Of a DNA stretch of 64,000 nt, positions 8,778 to 16,228 are shown piece after piece (the first letter of the stretch is position 1; each line of letters starts with the position of its first letter). The position numbers were made by a program, and so were the translations under genes. The notes beneath the pieces are model-generated. The model ran no database searches and was not told where the DNA came from. It saw only the letters and a program-made list of their open reading frames with translations. Source of the stretch: Streptomyces sp. B93 (lineage in GTDB: Bacteria > Actinomycetota > Actinomycetes > Streptomycetales > Streptomycetaceae); the NCBI RefSeq assembly GCF_018070565.1, contig NZ_JAGPXL010000016.1:100478-164477 (forward strand). Reading direction: 5' to 3'.

Positions 8778-8846
8778 GAACTTTGTCAGCCTGTAGTTCT
8801 GGAGTCGGCGCTCGGTGCGCCGATGCGGTACGGAAGGACGGTCCCC

Positions 8847-9563
8847 GTGACGGAGGCAGCTGAACTCCCCCCTGCGCCCGAGGAGGCCCGCGATGTCTTC
8901 GGTGATCGCTACGGCGATGCGGTCCGGTACGCGGAGCTTCTGGCCGAGGCGGGAGTGCAGCGCGGGCTCATCGGTCCGCGTGAGGTGCCCCGCCTGTGGG
9001 AGAGGCATCTGCTGAACTGCGCGGTGCTCTCCGAGGTCGTGCCCGAGGGGGTGACGGTGTGCGACGTCGGGTCGGGGGCCGGACTGCCCGGTATCCCGCT
9101 GGCGCTCGTCCGGGAGGACCTGAAGATCACGCTTCTGGAGCCGCTGCTGCGGCGTACGAACTTTCTGACCGAGGTCGTGGAGCTGTTGGGCCTCGATCAT
9201 GTGACCGTGGTCCGTGGGCGCGCCGAAGAAGTCATGGGCAAGCTGCCGCCGGTTCATGTGGTGACGGCACGGGCTGTGGCGCCGCTCGACCGGTTGGCGA
9301 CCTGGGGCATCCCGCTGCTCCGCCCCTACGGCGAAATGCTGGCGCTCAAGGGAGACGCGGCCGAGGAGGAGCTGAAGAGCGCGGCGGCGGCGCTGAGCAA
9401 GCTGGGTGCCGTCGAGACCTCCATCCTGCATGTGGGTGAAGGTGTCGTGGATCCTATGTCCACCGTGGTGCGCGTGGAGGTCGGAGAAAGCCCGGGTGGG
9501 GTGCGGTTCGCGGCCAAGAGGGCCAAGGCGGCGCGGACGGGAAGGACACGCCGACGTCGCTGA
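8847..9563 (+). CDS. rsmG: 16S rRNA (guanine-N7)-methyltransferase RsmG
   Basis: RsmG uses S-adenosylmethionine to methylate G527 of 16S rRNA. The motif VCDVGSGAGLPGIPLAL is the SAM-binding glycine loop, and VVTARAVAPLDRL is the family signature. I place the start at GTG 8847 (VTEAAELPPAPEE) because GGAAGG lies nine bases before it, whereas the in-frame ATG at 8823 has no ribosome binding site. That gives 238 residues, normal for the family. The lysine-rich tail ends TRRRR. It is last of the rpmH cluster and precedes parA. Confidence 0.93.
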   Translation: MTEAAELPPAPEEARDVFGDRYGDAVRYAELLAEAGVQRGLIGPREVPRLWERHLLNCAVLSEVVPEGVTVCDVGSGAGLPGIPLALVREDLKITLLEPLLRRTNFLTEVVELLGLDHVTVVRGRAEEVMGKLPPVHVVTARAVAPLDRLATWGIPLLRPYGEMLALKGDAAEEELKSAAAALSKLGAVETSILHVGEGVVDPMSTVVRVEVGESPGGVRFAAKRAKAARTGRTRRRR

Positions 9564-9655
9564 TCGCTCAGGCGCCAGGACGTACTCCACACAAGCTGTC
9601 AAACCTATGCATGCCGGAGTGTCTCCCGGGAGTGACCCTGGCTGCTGTGCATCGT

Positions 9656-9669
9656 GTTTCACGTGAAAC
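9656..9669. promoter_or_regulatory. parS: parS site, upstream of parA
   Basis: Perfect GTTTCACGTGAAAC, the Streptomyces ParB-binding palindrome. It lies between rsmG and the preferred parA start, so ParB bound here could also affect parAB transcription. Confidence 0.95.
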
Positions 9670-9860
9670 GTCGCTCACTGCTGCACGGGATCATCAGTCG
9701 TGGCCGCGCTGCGGCCGAACCTCGCGACCGCAAGCCTCTTGGATCTCTCGGAGAGGCTCCTCCTGATGACGCTCCGTCGCCCCTACGGGGCACAGAGTTG
9801 TCCACAGAGGTGGATTTCTCCACAGAACAACAGGCCTCACTGGTTCACGACCCCGAAGGC

Positions 9861-10934
9861 ATGGGAGGCTCTGTTCATTGCGAGCCTGAAGTCGAGGAGA
9901 GTGAATCCTTGCGGTCCGACGCCAACATCGCGGGACCGATGACCGATCCGGTCCCCGGTCCCCGTACCGAGTCGATGGGGGACGATGTTTCACGTGAAAC
10001 ACCGCCCCCGATGGACGACACTCCCATCGGTCGCGCTGCCCAGCTGGCGGTTGAGGCTCTGGGTCGCGCCGGCGAGGGTCTGCCACGGCCTGAGCAGACC
10101 CGTGTCATCGTCGTCGCCAACCAGAAGGGCGGGGTGGGTAAGACGACGACAACCGTCAACCTTGCTGCTTCCCTCGCTCTGCACGGCAGCCGTGTCCTGG
10201 TGATCGACCTCGACCCACAGGGAAACGCCTCCACCGCGCTGGGGATCGACCATCACGCCGAAGTTCCTTCCATCTACGACGTGTTGGTCGAGAGCAAGCC
10301 GCTCTCCGAAGTGGTCCAGCCGGTCCCCGATGTCGAAGGGCTCTTCTGTGCGCCCGCCACGATCGATCTCGCCGGTGCGGAGATCGAGCTGGTGTCTCTC
10401 GTGGCGCGCGAGAGTCGGCTCCAGCGGGCCATTCAGGCCTATGAGCAACCCCTGGACTACATCCTCATCGACTGCCCGCCCTCGCTGGGCCTGCTGACGG
10501 TCAACGCACTCGTCGCGGGCCAGGAGGTACTCATCCCGATCCAGTGCGAGTACTACGCGCTGGAAGGGCTGGGTCAGTTGCTGCGCAATGTCGATCTGGT
10601 GCGGGGGCACCTCAACCCCACACTGCATGTATCGACGATTCTGCTCACCATGTACGACGGCCGGACGCGCCTTGCGTCTCAGGTCGCCGACGAGGTGCGC
10701 ACCCACTTCGGGGACGAGGTGCTGCGGACGAGCATTCCTCGCTCGGTCCGTATCTCCGAGGCACCGAGCTATGGGCAGACGGTGCTGACCTACGATCCAG
10801 GATCGAGTGGCGCCCTCTCCTATCTTGAGGCGGCACGGGAAATTGCGCTGAAGGGCGTCAACGTCGGCTACGACCCGACGCACGCCCATATCGGCGCTCA
10901 GAGCGACCAGAGCATGGTGGAGGGGATCCAGTGA
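9861..10934 (+). CDS. parA: Chromosome partitioning ATPase ParA
   Basis: This Walker-type ATPase moves ParB-bound origins. It has the deviant Walker A NQKGGVGKTTTTVNLA, Walker A' VIDLDPQGNAS and Walker B LIDCPPSLGLLT. The frame is open from 9654, but the first 69 codons overlap a parS site and look non-coding, so I prefer ATG 9861 (MGGSVHCEPEVEE, 357 residues). A TTG at 9909 preceded by GAGGAG is a real alternative. The roughly 85 residues before the ATPase core are acidic and probably disordered, and contain an in-frame parS read as VSRET. The stop overlaps the parB start. Confidence 0.93.
   Translation: MGGSVHCEPEVEESESLRSDANIAGPMTDPVPGPRTESMGDDVSRETPPPMDDTPIGRAAQLAVEALGRAGEGLPRPEQTRVIVVANQKGGVGKTTTTVNLAASLALHGSRVLVIDLDPQGNASTALGIDHHAEVPSIYDVLVESKPLSEVVQPVPDVEGLFCAPATIDLAGAEIELVSLVARESRLQRAIQAYEQPLDYILIDCPPSLGLLTVNALVAGQEVLIPIQCEYYALEGLGQLLRNVDLVRGHLNPTLHVSTILLTMYDGRTRLASQVADEVRTHFGDEVLRTSIPRSVRISEAPSYGQTVLTYDPGSSGALSYLEAAREIALKGVNVGYDPTHAHIGAQSDQSMVEGIQ
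9987..10000. promoter_or_regulatory. parS: parS site inside parA
   Basis: Perfect GTTTCACGTGAAAC within the parA coding sequence, read as V-S-R-E-T in the disordered N-terminal extension. Confidence 0.95.
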
Positions 10935-12031
10935 GCGAGCGACGGAGGGGGCTGGGACGAGGGCTCGGCGCACTGATCCCCGCAGCAGCGACAGAGCGGA
11001 CGCCGGCCCAGACGGCTGTCGGGGGTGCTGGTGCCCCGGGGCCAGCGGCACCGGGGCTGGCTACCGAACGCGGAGTGGCGGCGGCAAAGGTGGCGACTCT
11101 GCCGCCTGTTTCACGTGAAACAGAGGAGCCTTCGGCTGTCGGTGTTCCGGAGGGCCCCGCGACGGTCATGGGCGCCCACTTCGCCGAGATCCCGCTCGAC
11201 GCCATCACGCCCAACCCTCGCCAGCCGCGTGATGTCTTTGACGAGGATGCGCTGCAAGAACTGGTTACCTCCATCAAGGAAGTGGGCCTTCTCCAGCCCG
11301 TCGTCGTCCGCCAGATCAGCACCGGGCACTACGAGCTGATCATGGGTGAGCGTCGCTGGCGGGCCTGCCGTGAGGCGGGCCTGGAGGCGATCCCGGCGAT
11401 CGTGCGTGCCACGGAGGACGAGAAGCTCCTCCTGGACGCCCTGCTGGAGAACCTGCACCGGGCACAGCTGAACCCGCTGGAAGAGGCAGCCGCCTACGAC
11501 CAGTTGCTGAAGGACTTCAACTGCACCCATGACCAGCTGGCGGACCGCATCGGGCGGTCCCGCCCCCAGGTCTCCAACACTCTGCGGCTGCTGAAGCTCT
11601 CTCCGACGGTGCAGCGCCGGGTGGCTGCCGGAGTGCTCTCCGCCGGGCATGCCCGGGCGCTGCTCTCCGTGGAGGACTCGGAGGAGCAGGACCGACTGGC
11701 GCAGCGGATCGTGGCTGAGGGCCTTTCGGTGCGGGCCGTCGAGGAGATCGTGACCCTGATGGGCTCGCGGCCGACGGCGGTTACCCGGTCCAAGGGGCCG
11801 CGGGCGGGGACCCGTGTCTCCCCGGCGCTGACCGATCTTGCGACGCGGCTGTCGGACCGCTTCGAGACCCGGGTGAAGGTCGACCTGGGACAGAAGAAGG
11901 GCAAGATCACCGTCGAGTTCGCCTCGATGGAGGATCTGGAGCGGATCCTCGGCACTCTCGCTCCGGGTGAGGGACCCGTGCTCCAGCGTGGCCTGGAGGA
12001 CGACGACTCCGGCGAGGAAGCTGGCGCCTGA
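10931..12031 (+). CDS. parB: Chromosome partitioning CTPase/DNA-binding protein ParB
   Basis: The 366-residue protein binds parS and spreads as a CTP-dependent clamp to organise origins for segregation into spores. Start GTG 10931 overlaps the parA stop. After a variable Ala/Pro-rich N-terminus (about 75 residues) come the ParB-N domain with IPLDAITPNPRQPRD, the CTP-binding GERRWRACREAG motif, the LLENLHRAQLNPLEEA motif, and a helix-turn-helix with THDQLADRIGRSRPQVSNTL. The C-terminal dimerisation region is LTDLATRLSDRFETRVKVD. A perfect parS is embedded in the N-terminal part. Confidence 0.96.
   Translation: MSERRRGLGRGLGALIPAAATERTPAQTAVGGAGAPGPAAPGLATERGVAAAKVATLPPVSRETEEPSAVGVPEGPATVMGAHFAEIPLDAITPNPRQPRDVFDEDALQELVTSIKEVGLLQPVVVRQISTGHYELIMGERRWRACREAGLEAIPAIVRATEDEKLLLDALLENLHRAQLNPLEEAAAYDQLLKDFNCTHDQLADRIGRSRPQVSNTLRLLKLSPTVQRRVAAGVLSAGHARALLSVEDSEEQDRLAQRIVAEGLSVRAVEEIVTLMGSRPTAVTRSKGPRAGTRVSPALTDLATRLSDRFETRVKVDLGQKKGKITVEFASMEDLERILGTLAPGEGPVLQRGLEDDDSGEEAGA
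11108..11121. promoter_or_regulatory. parS: parS site inside parB
   Basis: Perfect GTTTCACGTGAAAC inside parB, again read as V-S-R-E-T (PPVSRETEEPS) in the variable N-terminal segment. Confidence 0.95.
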
Positions 12032-12040
12032 ACCGTCTTG

Positions 12041-12081
12041 GTGCGGGTCGTGTCCGGTGTGTACCGGAACACGGCCCGCAC
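12041..12081 (+). terminator. Hairpin terminator after parB
   Basis: Arms starting GTGCGGG at 12041 and ending CCCGCAC at 12081 pair over about 17 bases with one bulge, and TTTGCTTTTTGT follows at once. This is the most classical intrinsic terminator in the window, ten bases beyond the parB stop. Confidence 0.85.
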
Positions 12082-12180
12082 TTTGCTTTTTGTCGGTATC
12101 GGCGGAATCGCTTCGTGGATACGATGCGATCGGATAGGACGCATCCTGCTGACAGTCAGCTCTGAGGGGAGGCGGGGGCC

Positions 12181-12438
12181 GTGCGCATGGTGAGCCGGAC
12201 CGGACTGGTGAGCGCGGGACTGGGGCTGGGTGCGGTTGGTGGATTCGTCGGCAGTCTGCTCAGGGAACGGAGCGCTCTGACCGCTGCCCGCGATGCGGCG
12301 GGTGCAGGAAGCGAGGAACAGCCTTCATGGGGCGTCGGCTCGTACCGCTCACGCTGGACAACCTTCAGGACCTTCCCAAGCGCTGCCGCTCGTGCGTCTT
12401 CTGGGAGCTGGACCCCGTCAGCGGTGAAGCCGCGGTAA
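12181..12438 (+). CDS. Possible small membrane-anchored protein overlapping the GNAT gene
   Basis: An 85-codon frame starts at GTG 12181 (ATG 12187 also in frame), directly after GAGGGGAGGCGGG, a very good ribosome binding site. Its first 30 residues include a hydrophobic glycine-rich segment (GLVSAGLGLGAVGGFVGSLL). It then overlaps the following GNAT gene by 112 bases in another frame, where its sequence becomes Ser/Arg-rich and shadow-like. I do not recognise it. It may be a real small gene, or only the leader of the GNAT gene. Confidence 0.3.
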   Translation: MRMVSRTGLVSAGLGLGAVGGFVGSLLRERSALTAARDAAGAGSEEQPSWGVGSYRSRWTTFRTFPSAAARASSGSWTPSAVKPR

Positions 12439-12944
12439 AGGCGGGCACGTCCGCGCTGGAGAAGGAAGCCTGGATCTCCGCCGTGCTGTTGGACTGGGGT
12501 TCCTGCGGCCGGGTCGTCTATGTCGATGACGTGCCGGTGGGCTTTGTGATGTACGCGCCCCCCGCCTATGTGCCTCGCTCGACGGCGTTCCCCACCAGTC
12601 CCGTCGCCGCCGATGCCGTACAGCTGATGACCGCGTACATCGTGCCGGGATATCAAGGGCAAGGGCTGGGCCGGGTCATGGTGCAGACGGTGGCCAAGGA
12701 TCTGCTGCGACGGGGCTTCAAGGCGATCGAGGCCTTCGGCGATGCCCGGTGGAAGGAACCGGCCTGTGTGCTGCCCGCCGACCATCTGCTGGCGGTGGGC
12801 TTCAAGACGGTCCGGGCGCATCCCACGTATCCACGGCTGAGGCTGGAGCTGCGGACGACTCTCTCCTGGAAGGAGGACGTCGAGATGGCCCTGGACCGTC
12901 TGCTCGGTGCCGTGCAGAAGGAGCCGGTGCTCCGGCCCCTGTAA
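12327..12944 (+). CDS. GNAT-family N-acetyltransferase
   Basis: The 205-residue protein starts MGRRLVPLTLDNLQDLPKRC and has a CVFWELDP segment, a beta-strand core VVYVDDVPVGFVMYAPP, and the acetyl-CoA-binding loop YQGQGLGRVMVQTV (Q-x-x-G-x-G) near residues 112-125. It would transfer an acetyl group from acetyl-CoA to an unknown amine. This gene is regularly found between parB and the thioredoxin genes in streptomycetes, but no link to partition is shown here. Cysteines at about 20 and 23 and in the RWKEPACVLPAD segment are notable. Confidence 0.85.
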   Translation: MGRRLVPLTLDNLQDLPKRCRSCVFWELDPVSGEAAVKAGTSALEKEAWISAVLLDWGSCGRVVYVDDVPVGFVMYAPPAYVPRSTAFPTSPVAADAVQLMTAYIVPGYQGQGLGRVMVQTVAKDLLRRGFKAIEAFGDARWKEPACVLPADHLLAVGFKTVRAHPTYPRLRLELRTTLSWKEDVEMALDRLLGAVQKEPVLRPL

Positions 12945-12961
12945 GGGCTTGGGTCTACGGC

Positions 12962-12990
12962 AATGGGCCACCCCGTGGGGGTGGCCCATT
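12962..12990. terminator. Bidirectional terminator between GNAT gene and trxA
   Basis: AATGGGCCACCCC at 12962-12974 and GGGGTGGCCCATT at 12978-12990 form a perfect 13-base-pair stem with a GTG loop between two convergent genes. A parS site begins four bases later. Confidence 0.85.
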
Positions 12991-12993
12991 CGT

Positions 12994-13007
12994 GTTTCAC
13001 GTGAAAC
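12994..13007. promoter_or_regulatory. parS: parS site between GNAT gene and trxA
   Basis: Perfect GTTTCACGTGAAAC in the convergent intergenic region next to the terminator hairpin. Confidence 0.95.
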
Positions 13008-13035
13008 ATCGCCGTCGGCTCGACGGACGCCTCGA

Positions 13036-13368
13036 TTACTCGGCGATGAAGTCCTCGAGGTCGCGCAGGATGGCGGCCTTCGGCTTGGCACCGACGATGG
13101 TCTTGGCGACCTCACCGTTCTGGTAGACGTTCAGCGTCGGGATCGACATCACGCCGTACTTCGCGGCGATGCCGGGGTTCTCGTCGATGTTGAGCTTGAC
13201 GATCTCGATCTTGTCGCCGTGCTCCTTGGCGATCGCCTCGAGGGACGGGGCGATCTGGCGGCACGGCCCGCACCAGGCGGCCCAGAAGTCCACCAGGACG
13301 GGCTTGTCGCTCTTGAGGACGTCCTGCTCGAAGGAGTCGTCGGTCACGTTCTTCAGGGTGCCGGCCAC
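13036..13368 (-). CDS. trxA: Thioredoxin
   Basis: The 110-residue protein has the redox-active WCGPC in VDFWAAWCGPCRQIAP at about residues 29-36 and the cis-proline loop GVMSIPTLNVYQNG. It reduces protein disulfides in the cytoplasm using electrons from the thioredoxin reductase encoded just upstream; the 41-base gap suggests one leftward trxB-trxA transcript. Length is typical. In streptomycetes this pair is known to be part of the SigR disulfide-stress regulon. Confidence 0.97.
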   Translation of the reverse strand: MAGTLKNVTDDSFEQDVLKSDKPVLVDFWAAWCGPCRQIAPSLEAIAKEHGDKIEIVKLNIDENPGIAAKYGVMSIPTLNVYQNGEVAKTIVGAKPKAAILRDLEDFIAE

Positions 13369-13409
13369 GGCGGGCTCCTTAACTGGTTGTTGCGTGGGGT
13401 GATGAGGGG

Positions 13410-14378
13410 TCAGACGGTGGTCTTCTCGGGCTCGGCCTTCTCCTCGTCCGCCAGCGCGGCGAGGTAGCGCTCGGCGTCCAGAGCGGCGGAGCAGCCGGTA
13501 CCCGCTGCGGTGATCGCCTGGCGGTAGGTGTGGTCCACCACGTCACCGGCGCCGAAGACACCGGTCAGGCTGGTCCGGGTCGAGGGAGCACCGACCTTCA
13601 GGTAGCCCTCCTCGTCCAGGTCCAGCTGGCCCTTGAACAGCTCGGTGCGCGGGTCATGGCCGATCGCGATGAACAGGCCTGTGACCGGGAGGTCGGACAG
13701 CTCGCCGGTCTTGACGTTGCGCAGCTTCAGACCGGACAGCTTCGGGTCGCCCTGGATCTCGGCGACCTCGCTGTCCCAGACGAAGCTGATCTTCGGGTCG
13801 GCAAAGGCGCGCTCCTGCATCGCCTTGGAGGCGCGCAGGGTGTCCCGCCGGTGCACGATCGTCACGGACTTGGCGAAGCGGGAGAGGAAGGTGGCCTCCT
13901 CCATCGCGGTGTCACCGCCGCCGATCACGGCGATGTCCTGGTCCTTGAAGAAGAAGCCGTCACAGGTGGCGCACCAGGAGACACCGCGGCCGGAGAGGGC
14001 GTCCTCGTTCGGCAGACCGAGCTTGCGGTGCTGGGAGCCGGTGGCGACGATCACGGCCTTGGCCCGGTGGACGGTGCCGGAGGTGTCGGTGACGGTCTTG
14101 GTCTCACCGGTCAGGTCGACGGAGACGATGTCGTCCGCGACCAGCTCGGCGCCGAAGCGCTCCGCCTGGGCCCGCATGTTGTCCATCAGCTCGGGGCCCA
14201 TGATGCCGTCCTGGAAGCCCGGGAAGTTCTCCACCTCGGTGGTGTTCATCAGAGCACCGCCGGCGGTGACGGCACCTTCGAACACCAAGGGCTTCAGCGA
14301 CGCGCGCGCGGTGTAGAGCGCCGCCGTGTAACCGGCGGGCCCGGAGCCGATGATGATCACGTTACGGACGTCGCTCAC
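13410..14378 (-). CDS. trxB: Thioredoxin reductase
   Basis: This 322-residue flavoprotein reduces thioredoxin with NADPH. It has the FAD motif IIGSGPAGYTAALYTARA, the redox cysteines SWCATCDGFFF, the NADPH motif IGGGDTAMEEATFLSRF and the C-terminal FAD motif GVFGAGDVVDHTYRQ. I start it at GTG 14376-14378 (VSDVRNVIIIG); the frame stays open to 14429 but the extra residues are not family-like. A GGAAT element on the minus strand at 14432-14428 resembles a SigR -35, but I find no matching GTT at the usual spacing. Confidence 0.95.
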   Translation of the reverse strand: MSDVRNVIIIGSGPAGYTAALYTARASLKPLVFEGAVTAGGALMNTTEVENFPGFQDGIMGPELMDNMRAQAERFGAELVADDIVSVDLTGETKTVTDTSGTVHRAKAVIVATGSQHRKLGLPNEDALSGRGVSWCATCDGFFFKDQDIAVIGGGDTAMEEATFLSRFAKSVTIVHRRDTLRASKAMQERAFADPKISFVWDSEVAEIQGDPKLSGLKLRNVKTGELSDLPVTGLFIAIGHDPRTELFKGQLDLDEEGYLKVGAPSTRTSLTGVFGAGDVVDHTYRQAITAAGTGCSAALDAERYLAALADEEKAEPEKTTV

Positions 14379-14561
14379 GGCTGGATTCCTCGTCTCTGGA
14401 CTGAATCGTTCGACCGGTGGGAGTCCCATTCCTGACTCTCACCCCACCCAACGGATCCTAAGGGGCGCGCATTCCCGCTGTGCCCGGGCACACGGAGAAG
14501 CGTCTTCCGTGCGGCTACCCCAAGAACCAGAGACGGCTGGCGGGAAGGAACCGCCCACAGC

Positions 14562-15482
14562 TCAGGAGCGCGGATACGAGTGCTTCAGCAGCACCTTGGC
14601 CTTCACCGACGACTGGTCCACACATGTCGCATCCACCAGATAGGCGGTGACCCGGGTCGGGTCTGCGGCGTCGGGCAGGACGACGAGCAGTGCCTTGGTC
14701 CCCTGGTAGGTGCCTTCCTTGGCGGCCAGAGCCGAGTCCGTGTCGCCGATGCTTTCCCGGACGCACTCGGGGATGGTCACCGAGGACTCCTTGAAGAGGC
14801 TGGTGGCATGAGAACTGGGGACGGACTCCACACCGAAGCCATCGGGGGAACGGGAGCCGCCGCGCGTGCTCGGCTGCCCTGCGAGAAGATCTGCGACCTG
14901 CTTCTTGAGGCGGTCCTCGGAGAAGGTGTCCGTGGAGGTCGACTGCTCCCCGTGGGCGGCGGTGTCGGCCTGGCCGCCGGACAGCGACGACCACAGGACG
15001 GAGCCCAGTCCCAGAGCCGCGGCCGACAGGACGGCGCTCAGGACGACGGTCCTGCGTCGGCCGCCCCGCTTGCGGTCCTTGCGCCCCGGGCCCGTGGAAG
15101 AGGCTCGGGGATGTCCAGCTGGACGGTCCGTGGGCGATGTTTCACGTGAAACACGCGGGCTGTCGTCCCCACTCGATGAGGCACGGGCCGCCTCGACGGG
15201 TGCACTGCCCAGTGCCTCGGGCGCCGAGGCGTTCAGCAGTGCCTCAGCGGCGAGCGCGGCATCGATCCGGCCGGCGACATCGGCGGGCATGGGCGCGGGC
15301 CCCGGAAGCGTGCCGAGGAGGCCCCGGATCTCCTCCAGGGACGCCTGCACGTCGGAGCAGAGATCGCACTCCTCCAGATGCCGCCGTACCTCGGCGGTCC
15401 TGGATGCGGGGAGCAGGCCCTCGGTGAGGTCGGAGATCTCGGTGACGTCCGGGTGCCCCGCCGCGTCCGTCGTGGATGTCAC
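14562..15482 (-). CDS. Membrane-anchored anti-sigma factor, partner of the adjacent ECF sigma
   Basis: The 306-residue protein begins (GTG 15482) with a short anti-sigma zinc-finger-like domain carrying HLEECDLC, the HxxxCxxC motif, at about residues 35-42. An Ala/Pro-rich linker follows, then basic KDRKRGGRRR and a single membrane helix VVLSAVLSAAALGLGSVLW near residue 150, and an extracytoplasmic domain. It should hold the ECF sigma factor at the membrane. Its start overlaps the sigma gene stop by four bases. A parS site lies in the linker. Target and releasing signal are unknown. Confidence 0.85.
   Translation of the reverse strand: MTSTTDAAGHPDVTEISDLTEGLLPASRTAEVRRHLEECDLCSDVQASLEEIRGLLGTLPGPAPMPADVAGRIDAALAAEALLNASAPEALGSAPVEAARASSSGDDSPRVSRETSPTDRPAGHPRASSTGPGRKDRKRGGRRRTVVLSAVLSAAALGLGSVLWSSLSGGQADTAAHGEQSTSTDTFSEDRLKKQVADLLAGQPSTRGGSRSPDGFGVESVPSSHATSLFKESSVTIPECVRESIGDTDSALAAKEGTYQGTKALLVVLPDAADPTRVTAYLVDATCVDQSSVKAKVLLKHSYPRS
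15139..15152. promoter_or_regulatory. parS: parS site inside the anti-sigma factor gene
   Basis: Perfect GTTTCACGTGAAAC within the coding sequence; on the minus strand it is read as V-S-R-E-T (SPRVSRETSPTD). Confidence 0.95.
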
Positions 15483-16204
15483 GCTCGCCCACCTCCGCCC
15501 TTCACAGCAGCTGAATCGCTCGGTCCTGGATCTCGCGGACCGTCGTCACGCGGTTCCGCTGCCGGTGGGACGGATGTCCCCTGCGTCCGGTTCCGCCGCT
15601 TCCCCGATTCTGTGCCGCCCCCTGGATTCTCGGGCCGTAGATGGGTGAGCAGCGGCAGGAGTCTGGCCCGGCCCCGGGCACAGCGGCTCTTCACCGTGCC
15701 GACCGGCACATCGAGGATGCGGGCGGCCTCCGCGACGGGATAGCCCTGCATGTCCACCAGGACGAGGGCGGCCCGCTGGTCGGCCGGGAGGGTGCGGAGC
15801 GCCTCGAGGAGCTGGCGGTGGAGATCGTTGCGCTCGGCGGGAGCCGACGCCGACTCGTGCGGCTCCAACAGCTGCTCCAGCCGCTCGTTGTCGTCCACCG
15901 GCGAGGTCTTCCGGGAGGCGGCCTTGCGGGCCCGGTCGAGACAGGCGTTCACCGTGATCCGGTGAAGCCATGTCGTCACGGCCGACTGGCCACGGAAGGT
16001 GTGGGCGGCGCGATAGGCGGAGACAAGGGCGTCCTGGACGGCGTCAGCGGCTTCCTCGCGGTCACCCAGGGTGCGCAGCGCCACCGCCCAGAGCCGGTCC
16101 CGGTGCCGCCGCACCAGCTCACCGAAGGCGTCGGGGTCGCCCTCGACGTGCCGGGCGAGGAGGTCCTGGTCGCTCACATCGCCATATGCGATGTCCTTAG
16201 CCAT
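15479..16204 (-). CDS. sigM: ECF RNA polymerase sigma factor (SigM-like)
   Basis: The 241-residue sigma factor has region 2 (DAFGELVRRHRDRLWAVALR, DREEAADAVQDALVSAYR) and region 4 (LRTLPADQRAALVLVDMQGY followed by PVAEAARILDVPVGTVKSR), with no region 1 or 3, as in ECF factors. It also has a 50-residue Gly/Arg/Pro-rich tail that is longer than usual. By position next to trxB and murJ it corresponds to the gene called sigM in S. coelicolor. The downstream anti-sigma factor gene overlaps its stop, so the two are translationally coupled. Confidence 0.88.
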   Translation of the reverse strand: MAKDIAYGDVSDQDLLARHVEGDPDAFGELVRRHRDRLWAVALRTLGDREEAADAVQDALVSAYRAAHTFRGQSAVTTWLHRITVNACLDRARKAASRKTSPVDDNERLEQLLEPHESASAPAERNDLHRQLLEALRTLPADQRAALVLVDMQGYPVAEAARILDVPVGTVKSRCARGRARLLPLLTHLRPENPGGGTESGKRRNRTQGTSVPPAAEPRDDGPRDPGPSDSAAVKGGGGRA

Positions 16205-16228
16205 CGGGCCCCCTCGCCTTCGGCCGAC

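Noticed and set aside
6894..9662. Open frame of 922 codons on the minus strand, opposite yidC-jag-rsmG
   Set aside because: It is antisense to three well-supported genes and is rich in His, Gly and Arg; it arises from third-position GC bias in high-GC coding DNA.
9654..9860. Longer parA start at GTG 9654
   Set aside because: The extra 69 codons cross a parS read as MFHVK and show no ParA-like sequence; the region better fits an intergenic leader.
14407..14432. SigR-type promoter for trxB
   Set aside because: GGAAT is present on the minus strand, but the sequence 17-19 bases downstream is not GTT, so I did not list it as a promoter.
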